NCBI GenBank assembly: GCA_937873665.1
Contig: CALMYW010000202.1
Location: 1-64,000, forward strand
DNA from: an uncultured Sphingorhabdus sp.
Lineage (GTDB): Bacteria > Pseudomonadota > Alphaproteobacteria > Sphingomonadales > Sphingomonadaceae
Direction of reading: 5' to 3'
Length of the DNA stretch: 64,000 nucleotides
In this document: in pieces, positions 1 through 9,603 of the stretch
Layout: every line of letters starts with the position of its first letter
How positions within the stretch are numbered: position 1 is the stretch's first letter
Translations under genes and position numbers: made by a program
The notes under the pieces: generated by a model
The model's input: the letters and a program-made list of their open reading frames with translations, nothing else
The model's database searches: none
Told to the model about the DNA's origin: nothing

Positions 1-157
<157 letters not shown>

Positions 158-275
158 AGAGTCCCGCCATCAACGACAGTTCTGGAAACAGGCTGCCGAT
201 GGTTGGATGATATATCCAGACCAGCACGGGCATCGATTATAACCCAAACTCGCTATTTAGAGCGCCTGCTTCATT

Positions 276-391
276 GCTTGGTGACCATAGCATCAGTGAC
301 CCACCCGATCCCATCTCGAACTCGGCCGTGAAACCTGATTGCGCCGATGGTACTACCGCTTAAGCGTTGGAAGAGTAGGGCGTCGCCAGGC
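276..391 (+). rRNA. rrf: 5S ribosomal RNA
   Basis: This is a 5S-like sequence with the conserved core ACCCGATCCCATCTCGAACTC at about 302-322. The ends are set by pairing GCTTGGTG at 276-283 with CGCCAGGC at 384-391, which gives 116 nt. It lies about 120 nt downstream of the 23S tail, the usual place in an rRNA operon. Confidence 0.93.
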
Positions 392-444
392 ATTGCAGCA
401 GGCGCTTTGATAACGAGCACGGTTCAAAACCCATTCACAGTTTC

Positions 445-490
445 AAAAAGGCGGCACCGGACGATAGTTCGGCGGTCGCCTTTTTCTTTT
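445..490 (+). terminator. rRNA operon terminator
   Basis: AAAAAGGCG at 445-453 pairs with CGCCTTTTT across an inner CCG/CGG stem, and a long T-rich run follows. This is a strong Rho-independent terminator placed about 55 nt after the 5S gene. tRNA-fMet lies beyond it, so it may be read from its own promoter or by readthrough. Confidence 0.8.
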
Positions 491-525
491 TTTCGGAACA
501 ATCACTTGTGATTGGTCCTGGTTGG

Positions 526-602
<77 letters not shown>

Positions 603-610
603 GCAAAAAA

Positions 611-636
611 CAGCCCGCCTTGCGCGGGCTTTTTTG
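611..636 (+). terminator. Terminator after tRNA-fMet
   Basis: AGCCCGC at 612-618 pairs with GCGGGCT across a short loop, followed by a run of six T. It is placed about 10 nt after the tRNA. Confidence 0.85.
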
Positions 637-654
637 TTGGTGGCAGTGAGTGTC

Positions 655-737
655 GGGATTGGCGGCTTGTTCAGCCGAGGCCTCGTAAAGCGAGGCGGAG
701 ACCACGGGCGAAGCCCGTAAATCCTACTCCCGCAATC
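655..737 (+). repeat. tRNA-fMet 3'-end copy with two hairpins
   Basis: The 17 nt at 719-735 repeat exactly the 3' end of tRNA-fMet at 583-599 (T-stem 3' half and acceptor 3' strand). In front of it are two small hairpins, GCCTCG/CGAGGC at about 680-696 and ACGGGC/GCCCGT at about 704-718, instead of a normal tRNA body. No cloverleaf forms. It could be a tRNA relic or the mark of an old recombination at the tRNA end. Confidence 0.55.
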
Positions 738-746
738 AAACCGATG

Positions 747-770
747 AGCCGCCTTAGGGCGGCTTTTTTT
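747..770 (+). terminator. Rho-independent terminator
   Basis: AGCCGCC at 747-753 and GGCGGCT at 758-764 form a stem with a four-base loop, followed by seven T. It insulates the regulator gene that starts just downstream and makes a start codon at 780 less likely. Confidence 0.85.
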
Positions 771-815
771 GTTTAGGGATTGCGCGATCCGTTTAAGCCC
801 GATAGCGCAATATAC

Positions 816-1517
816 ATGTCCGATTGCGAAACCTGTGTCGTCCGCAACCGCGCGATTTGCTCGGCTTTGATGCCGGACGAATTGCTGGCGCTCGGTAAAT
901 TGGGACGGAAGCAGATGGTTTCACGCGGCCAGACTTTGGTCTGGGAAGGCGATGAGTCGCTTGTCGTTGCCAATGTCATTCAGGGTGTCCTGAAGCTTTC
1001 GGTATCGACACAGGATGGCCGTGAACAGATTGTAGGCGTTGTTTTTCCATCGGATTTTATCGGCCGTCCCTTTGGTAAGGAAAGCCCTTATGGGGTTACC
1101 GCTCTGACCGATGCCGAGGTGTGCATCTTTACCCGCACCGCGTTTGATGGCTTTGCGAAGGAACATCCCGATCTGCAGCACAAGCTGCTGCAACGCACGC
1201 TCGATGAACTTGACCGTGCACGGCAATGGATGATGCTGCTCGGGCGGAAAACCGCGAGCGAACGCATTGCCACCTTGCTGATTGAAATATCCGATCGTCT
1301 GGGGGCTGTCGGTTGCAGCGCCATCGCCCCCTTCCTCGACAAGTTTGAGTTGCCGATGGATCGCCAGCAAATGGGTGATCTGTTGGGCCTCACCATCGAA
1401 ACGGTCAGCCGCCAGCTTACCAAGCTGAAAGAGGCTGAAATCATTGAATTGCCCGACCGGCGCAGCGTCGTCATCAAGGACCGCCGCAGGCTAGAAAACA
1501 TCGCAACAGCTGCTTGA
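816..1517 (+). CDS. fnrL: FNR/FnrL-type oxygen-sensing transcription regulator
   Basis: This is a 233-residue Crp/Fnr-family activator. Cys at 4, 7 and 15, with an internal Cys at about 103, match the four ligands of the FNR [4Fe-4S] cluster that is lost in oxygen. An effector-type beta-barrel domain is followed by a dimer helix and a C-terminal helix-turn-helix. The recognition helix reads ETVSR, and the Glu, Ser and Arg at these places contact TTGAT half-sites in FNR. A TTG at 780 would add 12 residues but has no spaced ribosome site and abuts a terminator, so the ATG at 816 is preferred. It sits directly before the cbb3 operon, whose promoter holds a perfect FNR palindrome. It is therefore the probable activator of ccoN, hemN and usp. 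The fnrL name rests on family and context. Confidence 0.9.
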   Translation: MSDCETCVVRNRAICSALMPDELLALGKLGRKQMVSRGQTLVWEGDESLVVANVIQGVLKLSVSTQDGREQIVGVVFPSDFIGRPFGKESPYGVTALTDAEVCIFTRTAFDGFAKEHPDLQHKLLQRTLDELDRARQWMMLLGRKTASERIATLLIEISDRLGAVGCSAIAPFLDKFELPMDRQQMGDLLGLTIETVSRQLTKLKEAEIIELPDRRSVVIKDRRRLENIATAA

Positions 1518-1548
1518 GGGCAGTTGCAAAATGTGCAAGTTCGTTTGC

Positions 1549-1562
1549 TTGACTTAGGTCAA
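1549..1562 (+). promoter_or_regulatory. FNR box upstream of ccoN
   Basis: TTGACTTAGGTCAA is a perfect 14-bp palindrome of the FNR/FixK form TTGAYNNNNRTCAA, centred about 84 nt before the ccoN start. The adjacent regulator has the residues that read such half-sites. Confidence 0.85.
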
Positions 1563-1639
1563 TGCGGACTCGCGCGGTCGTTGCGATGCGCTTTGATGCC
1601 AATTCCCCTGTCCAGGGGGAAAAGTAACGGGGAAATATC

Positions 1640-3298
1640 ATGGAAAGATTGATGATGCGGGGCGGGGCTTGGTTGGCCATAGCTTTGGCCTTGCTCCTTG
1701 CGGCAGCAGCCAGTGCGGATTGGGCCTTTTCGGTTCATATGAGCATTGCCTGCCTTGCTGCACTGATTGCCGCCTTTGCCAGCGCAAAGGGATTTGACTT
1801 CATCACCCAACGCTATCCGGCGTTGTCATCACAGGCCGCATCGACCTATGATGACGATCTGATCCGGCTCGGGGTGATTGCGACAATTTTCTGGGGCTTG
1901 GCCGGATTTCTGGCTGGCCTGTACATCGCGCTGCAACTCGCTTTCCCGGCTCTCAATCTCAATCTGGAGTTCACGACTTTCGGACGCTTGCGGCCGCTGC
2001 ATACGTCGGCGGTTATCTTTGCGTTCGGAGGGAATGCGCTGATCGCCACCAGTTTCTACGTGGTTCAGCGCACCTGCCGGGCGAGGCTCGCCTTCCCCAG
2101 TCTCGCCCGGTTTGTCTTCTGGGGTTACCAGCTGTTCATCGTGCTCGCTGCCACAGGCTATCTGCTCGGCGTTACTGAAGCGCGCGAATATGCGGAACCT
2201 GAATGGTATGTCGACCTCTGGTTGACCGTCGTCTGGGTGTCCTATCTGGCGGTTTTCGTCGGCACGATCATGCGCCGGAAGGAACCGCACATCTATGTGG
2301 CGAACTGGTTCTATCTGGCCTTCATCATCACCATTGCGATGCTGCATCTGGTCAACAATCTGTCGATGCCGGCAAGCTTGCTCGGGTCAAAGAGCTACAG
2401 CGCCTTTGCCGGCGTACAGGATGCGCTGACCCAATGGTGGTATGGACATAATGCGGTGGGTTTCTTCCTGACTGCTGGCTTCCTGGCGATGATGTATTAT
2501 TTCGTGCCGAAACAGGCCGAACGTCCGGTCTACAGCTATCGCCTGTCAATCATCCACTTCTGGTCGCTGATCTTCCTCTATATCTGGGCGGGTCCGCACC
2601 ACTTGCACTATACCGCGCTGCCCGATTGGGCGCAGACGCTGGGCATGGTCTTCTCGATCATGTTGTGGATGCCCAGCTGGGGCGGGATGATCAACGGTCT
2701 GATGACGCTCAACGGCGCATGGGACAAGATCCGCACCGATCCGATTACCCGCATGTTCGTGATGAGCCTCGCTTTCTACGGCATGTCGACCTTTGAAGGG
2801 CCGATGCTGTCGATCAAGGCGGTGAACAGCCTGTCGCACTATACCGACTGGACCATCGGCCACGTTCATAGCGGCGCTTTAGGCTGGAACGGCATGGTAA
2901 CCTTTGGCTGCCTCTACTATCTCGCACCGCGCCTGTGGAACCGCCAGCGTCTCTATTCGTTGCGCATGGTCAACTGGCACTTCTGGCTGGCGAGCGCAGG
3001 GATTGTTTTCTACGCCTCGGCCATGTGGGTTTCGGGCATTATGCAGGGCCTGATGTGGCGCGAATATGGGGCGGACGGTTATCTCGTCTACTCCTTCGTC
3101 GAAACGGTCGATGCGATGTTCCCGATGTATCTGATCCGCGCCTTTGGCGGCCTGCTCTATCTGGCTGGTGCCCTGGTGATGACGGTAAACATCTGGAAGA
3201 CGATTGCCGGCTCTCCGCTCCGTGAAGAGCTGCCGATGACCGAAACCCCCCATAATCCTGAAGCGGACCGCCCGGCGGTTGCCGTACCGGCCGAATAA
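1640..3298 (+). CDS. ccoN: cbb3 cytochrome c oxidase subunit I
   Basis: This is the catalytic subunit of the high-affinity cbb3 oxidase, an inner-membrane protein that reduces O2 at a heme b3-CuB centre. The 552 residues hold many membrane segments. Visible ligands include His121 (low-spin heme b), His270 with the pair His320-His321 (CuB), and the HVH motif at 408-410 (heme b3). It has about 70 extra N-terminal residues with two hydrophobic segments compared with the shortest CcoN proteins. A GGGGAA ribosome site precedes the ATG. It is the first gene of ccoNOQP, under the FNR box at 1549. Confidence 0.97.
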   Translation: MERLMMRGGAWLAIALALLLAAAASADWAFSVHMSIACLAALIAAFASAKGFDFITQRYPALSSQAASTYDDDLIRLGVIATIFWGLAGFLAGLYIALQLAFPALNLNLEFTTFGRLRPLHTSAVIFAFGGNALIATSFYVVQRTCRARLAFPSLARFVFWGYQLFIVLAATGYLLGVTEAREYAEPEWYVDLWLTVVWVSYLAVFVGTIMRRKEPHIYVANWFYLAFIITIAMLHLVNNLSMPASLLGSKSYSAFAGVQDALTQWWYGHNAVGFFLTAGFLAMMYYFVPKQAERPVYSYRLSIIHFWSLIFLYIWAGPHHLHYTALPDWAQTLGMVFSIMLWMPSWGGMINGLMTLNGAWDKIRTDPITRMFVMSLAFYGMSTFEGPMLSIKAVNSLSHYTDWTIGHVHSGALGWNGMVTFGCLYYLAPRLWNRQRLYSLRMVNWHFWLASAGIVFYASAMWVSGIMQGLMWREYGADGYLVYSFVETVDAMFPMYLIRAFGGLLYLAGALVMTVNIWKTIAGSPLREELPMTETPHNPEADRPAVAVPAE

Positions 3299-3310
3299 GG
3301 AGCAACGAAA

Positions 3311-4060
3311 ATGGCTTTCAGAATTATTGAACATGGCAAGCTGGAACGCAACGTTGCCTTGCTTGGCCTCTTTGCCCTTGTGACCGTCGCGATCGGCGGT
3401 CTGGTGCAGATCACGCCGCTCTTCTGGATCGACTCGACCATCGAGAAAGTGGACGGGATGCGGCCTTACACTCCTCTGGAGCAAGCCGGGCGCAACATCT
3501 ATATGCGCGAAGGCTGCTATGTCTGCCACAGCCAGATGGTCCGCCCGTTCCGCGATGAGGTGGAGCGTTATGGCCCCTACAGCCTGGCAGCGGAAAGCAT
3601 GTACGACCACCCGTTCCAATGGGGATCGAAGCGTACCGGGCCGGATTTGGCGCGGGTTGGCGGGCGTTATTCGGATGAATGGCACCGCGCGCATTTGAAA
3701 GACCCGCGCGCGGTTGTGCCTGAATCGATCATGCCACCTTATGCCTTCCTTGCCGAACGCGATCTCAATGCCGGTGATATGACCAAGCATCTGACCGCGT
3801 TGAGCCGGGTCGGCGTCCCTTACAGCAAGGAAGCGATTGCCGAGGCGAATGCCGATCTGGTCGCACAGGCCGATCCCAATGCCGACAGCGAAGGTCTGAA
3901 GAAGCGTTACGCCAAGGTCCAGATCCGCGACTATGACGGGGATCCGTCACGCGTCACCGAAATGGACGCGTTGGTTGCCTATCTGCAGATGCTGGGCACG
4001 CTGGTTGACCACAAGAAAGCGGCTGCACAGCAGGTGCCGAATGCGGAGGCAGCGAAATGA
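3311..4060 (+). CDS. ccoO: cbb3 oxidase subunit II, monoheme cytochrome c
   Basis: This is the membrane-anchored monoheme cytochrome c subunit of cbb3 oxidase. One N-terminal membrane segment (about residues 17-36) is followed by the periplasmic domain, with the heme motif CYVCH at 69-73. The family signature around [10 protein letters not shown] follows directly. At 249 residues the length is normal. An AAGGAG ribosome site lies before the ATG, 12 nt after ccoN. Its stop overlaps the ccoQ start. Confidence 0.97.
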   Translation: MAFRIIEHGKLERNVALLGLFALVTVAIGGLVQITPLFWIDSTIEKVDGMRPYTPLEQAGRNIYMREGCYVCHSQMVRPFRDEVERYGPYSLAAESMYDHPFQWGSKRTGPDLARVGGRYSDEWHRAHLKDPRAVVPESIMPPYAFLAERDLNAGDMTKHLTALSRVGVPYSKEAIAEANADLVAQADPNADSEGLKKRYAKVQIRDYDGDPSRVTEMDALVAYLQMLGTLVDHKKAAAQQVPNAEAAK

Positions 4061-4215
4061 ACTATGAATCCGCACGCGCATTTGCCGACAGCTGGGGGCT
4101 GGTATTCACCGTCCTCCTCTTTCTGGGGCTCGTCGGTTGGACATTTCGCAAGGGGGCAAGCCGCGACCATGACGCTGCGGCGAACATGATTTTCAGGGAC
4201 GACGACAATGGCTAA
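4057..4215 (+). CDS. ccoQ: cbb3 oxidase small subunit CcoQ (FixQ)
   Basis: This 52-residue protein starts on the ATG that overlaps the ccoO stop (ATGA) and ends 8 nt inside ccoP. It begins [15 protein letters not shown], followed by one hydrophobic segment (about 15-29) and a basic then acidic tail, the layout of CcoQ/FixQ. CcoQ stabilises the CcoNOP complex. It was read directly from the DNA because it is very short. Position and topology make the call firm. Confidence 0.9.
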   Translation: MNYESARAFADSWGLVFTVLLFLGLVGWTFRKGASRDHDAAANMIFRDDDNG

Positions 4216-5158
4216 AAAACCTGGTGACGACACCCAACGTATCGACCAGCCCACGGGCACGGCCTTTGTCGGCCATGAATGGGACGGTATCGAGGAACTG
4301 AATACACCGCTGCCGCGCTGGTGGTTGTGGACCTTTTACCTTACGATCATCTGGGCGTTGGCTTATGTCATCATGTACCCGGCATGGCCTCTGGTGGATA
4401 GCGCGACCAAGGGGATGCTGGGCTGGACGAGCCGGGGGCAGTTGGCTGCGGAAATGCAGGCAGCCGATGTGAAGCGTGCGCCATTGGTGAATGCGTTGGC
4501 CGCCATCCCCGTTGAGCAACTCGTTGCCGACCAGAAGCTTTATCAAGGCGCAGTCGCAGGCGGTGCCGCCGCGTTCAAGGTGCATTGCGTGCAGTGTCAC
4601 GGATCGGGCGCGATCGGCTCCAAGGGCTACCCGAACCTGAACGACGATGACTGGCTGTGGGGCGGGGATATTGCCGCAATCCATTATACGTTGACGCACG
4701 GTATCCGGAACCCGGATCATCCCGAAACTCGGGTTTCGGCGATGCCTGCTTTTGACGGTGTGCTGACGCCTGCCGAAATCGCTTCGGTGGTCGGCCATGT
4801 CCAGTCGCTGTCTGGCAAGGCTAAGCCCAATGCCAAGGGTGCCGAACTGTTCGCCACAAATTGTGCGTCATGTCACGGTGCCGATGGCAAGGGATTGCGC
4901 GAATTTGGTGCGCCAAATCTGACCGATGGTATCTGGCTCTACGGCGGCGACAAGGCGACGCTGACCGAGACGGTCAAATATAGCCGTCAGGGCGTGATGC
5001 CGCGCTGGAATGACAAACTCGATGCAGCTACCATCAAGATGCTCGCTGCTTATGTTTATTCACTGGGCGGTGGTGAAGCCACTCCGGCTGCCGCGGCTCC
5101 TGCTACTGCTGCTGCACCGGCCATTATGGAGGCGAAGGCGGCCAATGGCCAACCTTGA
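4208..5158 (+). CDS. ccoP: cbb3 oxidase subunit III, diheme cytochrome c
   Basis: This diheme cytochrome c passes electrons into the cbb3 oxidase. The 316 residues contain an N-terminal membrane segment (about 40-57) and two class I cytochrome c domains, with CVQCH at 127-131 and CASCH at 219-223. The C-terminal tail is rich in Ala and Pro. It overlaps ccoQ by 8 nt and ccoG by 14 nt, which points to translational coupling. Confidence 0.97.
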   Translation: MAKKPGDDTQRIDQPTGTAFVGHEWDGIEELNTPLPRWWLWTFYLTIIWALAYVIMYPAWPLVDSATKGMLGWTSRGQLAAEMQAADVKRAPLVNALAAIPVEQLVADQKLYQGAVAGGAAAFKVHCVQCHGSGAIGSKGYPNLNDDDWLWGGDIAAIHYTLTHGIRNPDHPETRVSAMPAFDGVLTPAEIASVVGHVQSLSGKAKPNAKGAELFATNCASCHGADGKGLREFGAPNLTDGIWLYGGDKATLTETVKYSRQGVMPRWNDKLDAATIKMLAAYVYSLGGGEATPAAAAPATAAAPAIMEAKAANGQP

Positions 5159-6602
5159 TGACCTGATGGGGGCGGACAACCCGCTCTACGAAAAGCGCAA
5201 GGGCGTCTACCCCAAGGCGGTCAACGGCTTCTTCCGGCGATTCAAATGGGCGATCATGGCGATAACCCTTGCCATCTATTATGTCACGCCGTGGATAAGA
5301 TGGGATCGGGGGCCGCACGCCCCCGACCAGGCCGTATTGGTCGATCTCGCCAATCGCCGTTTCTACATGTTCAACATCGAAATCTGGCCGCACGAATTTT
5401 ATTATGTGGCTGGCTTGCTGGTGATGGCGGGCATCGGCCTGTTTTTGGTGACCAGCGCTGTTGGTCGTGCGTGGTGCGGCTATGCCTGCCCGCAGACCGT
5501 ATGGACCGACCTGTTCCAGCATGTTGACCGCTTGGTGGATGGCGATCGCAACGCGCAGATCCGCCTCGAAAAGGCGTCTTGGGGGCCGGAAAAAATCCTT
5601 AAACGCTTGGCCAAATGGTCAATCTACCTCTTCATCGCCTTCTGGACCGGCGGTGCGTGGATCATGTATTTTGCCGACGCGCCAACACTGACGGTCGATT
5701 TCTGGACCGGTCAGGCGCCGCCGGTTGCCTATGCAACGGTGGGCGTGCTGACCGCGACGACCTTCATCTTCGGTGGTTTCATGCGCGAGCAGGTGTGCGT
5801 CTATATGTGCCCCTGGCCGCGTATCCAGACCGCGATGATGGACGAAAAGTCGCTGATCGTTACCTATCGCGAATGGCGCGGCGAACCGCGCGGCTCGGTC
5901 AAAAAGGCAGAGGCCCAGCCCGGTGCCTTTGGCGACTGCATCGACTGCAATCAATGTGTTGCCGTATGCCCGACCGGTATCGACATCCGCGAAGGGCCGC
6001 AGATCGGCTGCATCACCTGCGCACTGTGCATCGATGCTTGCGACAGTGTGATGGAACAGATTGGCCGCCCGCGCGGTCTGATCGATTATCTGACGCTTGA
6101 TGATGTCGCGACTGAAAAGGCGGGCGGTACGGCGCATCCGACGCTCAAGACGCTCTTCCGGCCGCGCACGTTGGTCTATTTTGGCATCTGGTGCCTGATC
6201 GGGCTCGCCATGCTGTTCACGCTGGGGCAGCGGACGCGACTGGACCTTACAGTCCAGCATGACCGTAACCCGCTTTATGTGCAGCTGTCGGACGGCTCGA
6301 TCCGTAACAATTACACCGTCAAAGTGCGCAACATGGAAACCCGCCAGCGCGAGGTTGAACTGGTGGTCAAGGGGCTGCCGGGCGCCGTCGCATGGACCAG
6401 TACAGGGTCGCGCGAAACTGCAACCGATAGGGTGAAGGTCTCGGTCGCGCCCGATACGGTGCAGAAAGTCCGCCTGTTTGTCGTCGCCCCGACCGAAGGC
6501 TCGGCACGTACCGATTTCGAAATCCAAGCCGTCGCGCTGACGGGTAATGAACGCGGCGACAGCGATAGCGTGCGCTTTGAAAGGCCGGAGACAGGACAAT
6601 GA
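5145..6602 (+). CDS. ccoG: Polyferredoxin CcoG, Cu(II) reductase for cbb3 assembly
   Basis: CcoG/FixG/RdxA is a membrane protein with bacterial-type ferredoxin domains that takes part in copper delivery during cbb3 assembly. Seen here are paired membrane segments, Cys-Pro motifs (CGYACPQ and CVYMCPW), two [4Fe-4S] motifs (CIDCNQCVAVCP and CITCALCIDAC) and a C-terminal periplasmic Ig-like domain. A longer reading frame starts at 5010 inside ccoP, but the start MANLDDL at 5145 is preferred, giving 485 residues. Its stop overlaps the next start (ATGA). Confidence 0.95.
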   Translation: MANLDDLMGADNPLYEKRKGVYPKAVNGFFRRFKWAIMAITLAIYYVTPWIRWDRGPHAPDQAVLVDLANRRFYMFNIEIWPHEFYYVAGLLVMAGIGLFLVTSAVGRAWCGYACPQTVWTDLFQHVDRLVDGDRNAQIRLEKASWGPEKILKRLAKWSIYLFIAFWTGGAWIMYFADAPTLTVDFWTGQAPPVAYATVGVLTATTFIFGGFMREQVCVYMCPWPRIQTAMMDEKSLIVTYREWRGEPRGSVKKAEAQPGAFGDCIDCNQCVAVCPTGIDIREGPQIGCITCALCIDACDSVMEQIGRPRGLIDYLTLDDVATEKAGGTAHPTLKTLFRPRTLVYFGIWCLIGLAMLFTLGQRTRLDLTVQHDRNPLYVQLSDGSIRNNYTVKVRNMETRQREVELVVKGLPGAVAWTSTGSRETATDRVKVSVAPDTVQKVRLFVVAPTEGSARTDFEIQAVALTGNERGDSDSVRFERPETGQ

Positions 6603-7066
6603 CAGATATGACGCGCAAGCCTTTTACCGGCTATCATATGACAGCCATCCTGAGCGGCTTTTTCGGAATCGTGATCGCGGTCAACATCTACATGGCGAAG
6701 GTCGCCATCGGTACCTTTGGGGGTACCGTGGTCGACAACAGCTATGTGGCCAGCCAGAACTACAATGAATGGCTGGCCGAGGCCGACCGCCAGAGCAAAT
6801 TGGGCTGGTCGATTGCCGCATCGCGTGTCGCAGGCGGCAAGGTTGCCCTGAAAGTCGCTGACAATGGCGCAGCCGGGCAGGGCTTTGTCATATCGGCGCG
6901 CGCCATCCATCCGCTGGGCCGCGCGCCCGAACAGGCGCTGCGCTTTGAACCGCAGGGTGATGGAAATTGGCTTTCCGCCGAGGCGCTGCCCACGGGCCGC
7001 TGGACGCTCCACTTCGAAATGCGCCGTGACGCTGACCATTATCGTACAATCGCCGACGTAAAATGA
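6599..7066 (+). CDS. ccoH: FixH-family cbb3 assembly protein
   Basis: This 155-residue protein has one N-terminal membrane segment and a periplasmic domain, as in the FixH/CcoH family needed for cbb3 maturation. The opening, with a TGYHM motif before the membrane helix and VVDNSYVASQNYN after it, is characteristic. It overlaps both ccoG and ccoI by 4 nt, so it is part of one coupled transcript. Confidence 0.92.
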   Translation: MTDMTRKPFTGYHMTAILSGFFGIVIAVNIYMAKVAIGTFGGTVVDNSYVASQNYNEWLAEADRQSKLGWSIAASRVAGGKVALKVADNGAAGQGFVISARAIHPLGRAPEQALRFEPQGDGNWLSAEALPTGRWTLHFEMRRDADHYRTIADVK

Positions 7067-9192
7067 ACGCACCTGCACCCCAGGTTTCGATAAGCGCACT
7101 GCCGGAAACGCTGTTTGCGGTGCCGGGGATGCGCTGTGCGGGGTGTATTTCCAAGATCGAAACCGGGTTGACGCAAGTGCCGGGGATTGCTGCTGCCCGC
7201 GTCAATTTCACGGCAAAGCGGGTGGCAATCAGCCATCTGCCCGAAACTACCGTTCCTGAAATCCAGCGTGCAATTGCAGCGCTGGGCTTCGAATCGCAGC
7301 CGTTAGGCGACGAACTGGCAGGCATTTCAGATCACAGCAGCCGGGAATTGTTGAAGGCGATGGCCGTCGCCGGTTTTGCCATGATGAACATCATGTTGCT
7401 TTCGGTCTCGGTCTGGTCAGGGGCTACGGGGGGCACGAAAGACCTGTTCCACTGGCTGTCGGCGCTGATAGCCCTGCCCACCGTCGCCTATTCGGGGCGG
7501 CCATTCTTCCGCTCTGCCTGGAACGCGCTCAAGAACCGGCGCACCAATATGGATGTGCCGATAGCAATCGGTGTCACCCTGACGACGGCGCTGTCGCTGC
7601 ACGAAACCTTTGTCAGCGGCCCTCATGCCTATTTCGACGGCGTCGTGATGCTGCTCTTCTTCCTGCTGACCGGACGCTGGCTCGACAGCGTGATGCGTGA
7701 TCGCGCGCGGGATGGCGTCTCGGCGCTGCTCAAGCACAAGGCCGCAGGTGCCTTGGTGCTGTCGGAGGATGGCACATCGGGCTGGGTCAACGCCGATGCG
7801 CTCAAGACCGGAATGGTTATGCTGGTTGCCGCAGGAGAGCGGTTGGCGGCAGACGGGATCGTCATAAAAGGACGGTCGCAATTCGACCTGTCGTTGCTTA
7901 CCGGGGAATCGGTTCCGGTCTTGGTGGCCGTGGGTGACATGGTTCATGCCGGAACGCTCAACGTCGATGCACCCGTAGAAGTCCGGATAACGGCCACAGG
8001 TGCAGCCACCGCGCTCGCCGACATTGCGCGGCTGATGGAGGATGCCGGGCAATCCAAGTCGCGCTACGTCCGCATAGCAGACCGTGCCGCGCGCTATTAT
8101 GCACCCGCCGTGCATACGCTCGCTTTGCTCAGCTTCGCTGGCTGGATGCTGGCGGGGGCCGGATGGCATCAGTCGTTGCTGATCGCAGTTGCGGTACTGA
8201 TTATCACCTGCCCCTGTGCTTTGGGGCTGGCCGTTCCTGCCGCGCAAATCGTCACCGCCGGCGCGTTGATGAAAAAAGGCATTTTGGTCAAAGATGGCTC
8301 TGCGCTCGAGCGGCTGGCGGAAGTGGATCGTGCGCTGTTCGACAAGACAGGAACCTTGACTTTGGGCCGCCCAGAATTGGTGAACCGCGAGGCGTTTCCC
8401 GCATCGGCCAAACCTGTAGCGCTGGCCTTGGCGCGCAACAGCCGCCATCCGCTCTCGCAAGCCTTGCGTCGTGCGCTGGAAGCCGAAGGCGTGGCTGCGG
8501 CTGACATCACAGATATCCGGGAAATTGCCGGTCAAGGGGTCGAGGCGCTTTACGGATCGGAGAGGGTCCGTCTTGAGCGCCCCGATGCGAGGAGCGCCGG
8601 TGCGTCGCTGGCCGTGCAATTCCGGCAGGGCGATGCACCGGCGATTGTTTTGGCCTTTGAAGATGGCATGCGCCCTGACGTGCAATCGGCACTGCGCCAA
8701 TTGCAGGCGCTGGGCATCGAAAGCAGCATCGTTTCCGGTGACCGCGCCGAGGCTGTCCAGCCCGTTGCGCGGGAATTGGGCCTGACCGCGCAGACCGGCA
8801 TGCACCCGCAGGACAAGCTCGATACGATATCGCGACTTTCTTCTGCCGGTCACAAGGTGTTGATGATCGGCGATGGCCTGAATGATGGCCCTGCTTTGGC
8901 AGCCGGGCACGCATCGCTCGCCCCGGCTTCGGCCAGCGATGCGGGGCAGAATGCGGCGGATGCCGTGTTCATGGGCGACAGCCTTTTGCCCGTCACCATC
9001 GCGATCCGCGCAGCCCGTGCCACCCAGCGAATTGTCCGCCAGAATTTTGTGCTGGCGATTGGCTATAATGTGGTCGCAGTGCCCTTGGCGATCATGGGAC
9101 TGGTCACGCCGCTTATCGCCGCGCTGGCCATGTCAGGTTCGTCGATTATCGTGGTCGCCAATGCGTTGCGGTTGAAAGGCGCTGCCAAATGA
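7063..9192 (+). CDS. ccoI: Copper-exporting P-type ATPase for cbb3 assembly
   Basis: This is a 709-residue P1B-type ATPase (CcoI/FixI/CopA2 type) that moves Cu(I) to the periplasmic side for CuB insertion. In order: a metal-binding domain with GMRCAGC (Cys25, Cys28), membrane helices, the actuator motif TGES at 280-283, the CPC metal site at 383-385, the phosphorylation motif DKTGT starting at Asp427, an HP motif in the nucleotide domain, and GDGLNDGPAL in the hinge. It starts on the ccoH stop and overlaps ccoS. Confidence 0.95.
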   Translation: MNAPAPQVSISALPETLFAVPGMRCAGCISKIETGLTQVPGIAAARVNFTAKRVAISHLPETTVPEIQRAIAALGFESQPLGDELAGISDHSSRELLKAMAVAGFAMMNIMLLSVSVWSGATGGTKDLFHWLSALIALPTVAYSGRPFFRSAWNALKNRRTNMDVPIAIGVTLTTALSLHETFVSGPHAYFDGVVMLLFFLLTGRWLDSVMRDRARDGVSALLKHKAAGALVLSEDGTSGWVNADALKTGMVMLVAAGERLAADGIVIKGRSQFDLSLLTGESVPVLVAVGDMVHAGTLNVDAPVEVRITATGAATALADIARLMEDAGQSKSRYVRIADRAARYYAPAVHTLALLSFAGWMLAGAGWHQSLLIAVAVLIITCPCALGLAVPAAQIVTAGALMKKGILVKDGSALERLAEVDRALFDKTGTLTLGRPELVNREAFPASAKPVALALARNSRHPLSQALRRALEAEGVAAADITDIREIAGQGVEALYGSERVRLERPDARSAGASLAVQFRQGDAPAIVLAFEDGMRPDVQSALRQLQALGIESSIVSGDRAEAVQPVARELGLTAQTGMHPQDKLDTISRLSSAGHKVLMIGDGLNDGPALAAGHASLAPASASDAGQNAADAVFMGDSLLPVTIAIRAARATQRIVRQNFVLAIGYNVVAVPLAIMGLVTPLIAALAMSGSSIIVVANALRLKGAAK

Positions 9193-9344
9193 CCGGCATC
9201 CTCGTTCTGATACCGATAGCATTGGGCCTTGGCCTGCTGGGATTGGGGGCCTTTTTCTGGTCGCTGCGCAGCGGGCAATTTGACGATCTTGATGGGGCAG
9301 CGTTGCGCATATTAATCGACGACGAAGGGCCGGGCGATGATTGA
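9189..9344 (+). CDS. ccoS: cbb3 maturation protein CcoS
   Basis: This 51-residue protein starts on the ccoI stop (ATGA). It has one membrane helix (about 4-24) ending FFWSLRSGQFDDLDG, the strongly conserved CcoS motif, then a short acidic tail. CcoS is needed for cofactor insertion into cbb3 oxidase. It was read directly from the DNA because of its size. The next small gene overlaps its end by 8 nt. Confidence 0.92.
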   Translation: MTGILVLIPIALGLGLLGLGAFFWSLRSGQFDDLDGAALRILIDDEGPGDD

Positions 9345-9582
9345 GCGCCGCGTCAATCCCTGGGTTGCCCTGCTCGCGTCACTGGCACTGTCCATGCCTA
9401 TCCCTGCAGCGGTGCAGGCGCGTTCGATCATGGTGTCGAACTGCATGGGCGGGATGGATCGCATAGATATACCTGCAGACCCCACCCAACCAAGCGATCA
9501 TGGCTGCTGCAACAAGGGCTGCCACGCCGCCAATGACCGGCGCAAAAAAAATCAGGACGATAGCCAAGACGACTGCTGCTGA
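9337..9582 (+). CDS. Small secreted Cys-rich protein at the end of the cco operon
   Basis: This 81-residue protein overlaps ccoS by 8 nt, so it is probably co-translated with the cco operon. A hydrophobic N-terminus (about 8-28, ending VQA) looks like a signal peptide. The mature part is short, with CMGG, then HGCCNKGCH and a terminal CC set in an Asp/Lys-rich tail. I do not recognise a family. Cys and His density plus position suggest metal handling for cbb3, but this is inference. The CNKGCH string has CxxxCH spacing, so it is not a standard heme motif. Confidence 0.65.
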   Translation: MIERRVNPWVALLASLALSMPIPAAVQARSIMVSNCMGGMDRIDIPADPTQPSDHGCCNKGCHAANDRRKKNQDDSQDDCC

Positions 9583-9603
9583 GCGTCTTCCCATTTGTTT
9601 GCC

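Noticed and set aside
5010..5144. Upstream extension of ccoG inside ccoP
   Set aside because: The extension lies wholly within ccoP in another frame, and the family start is at 5145.
7417..8910. 497-codon minus-strand open frame opposite ccoI
   Set aside because: Antisense shadow of a P-type ATPase gene with all motifs on the plus strand.
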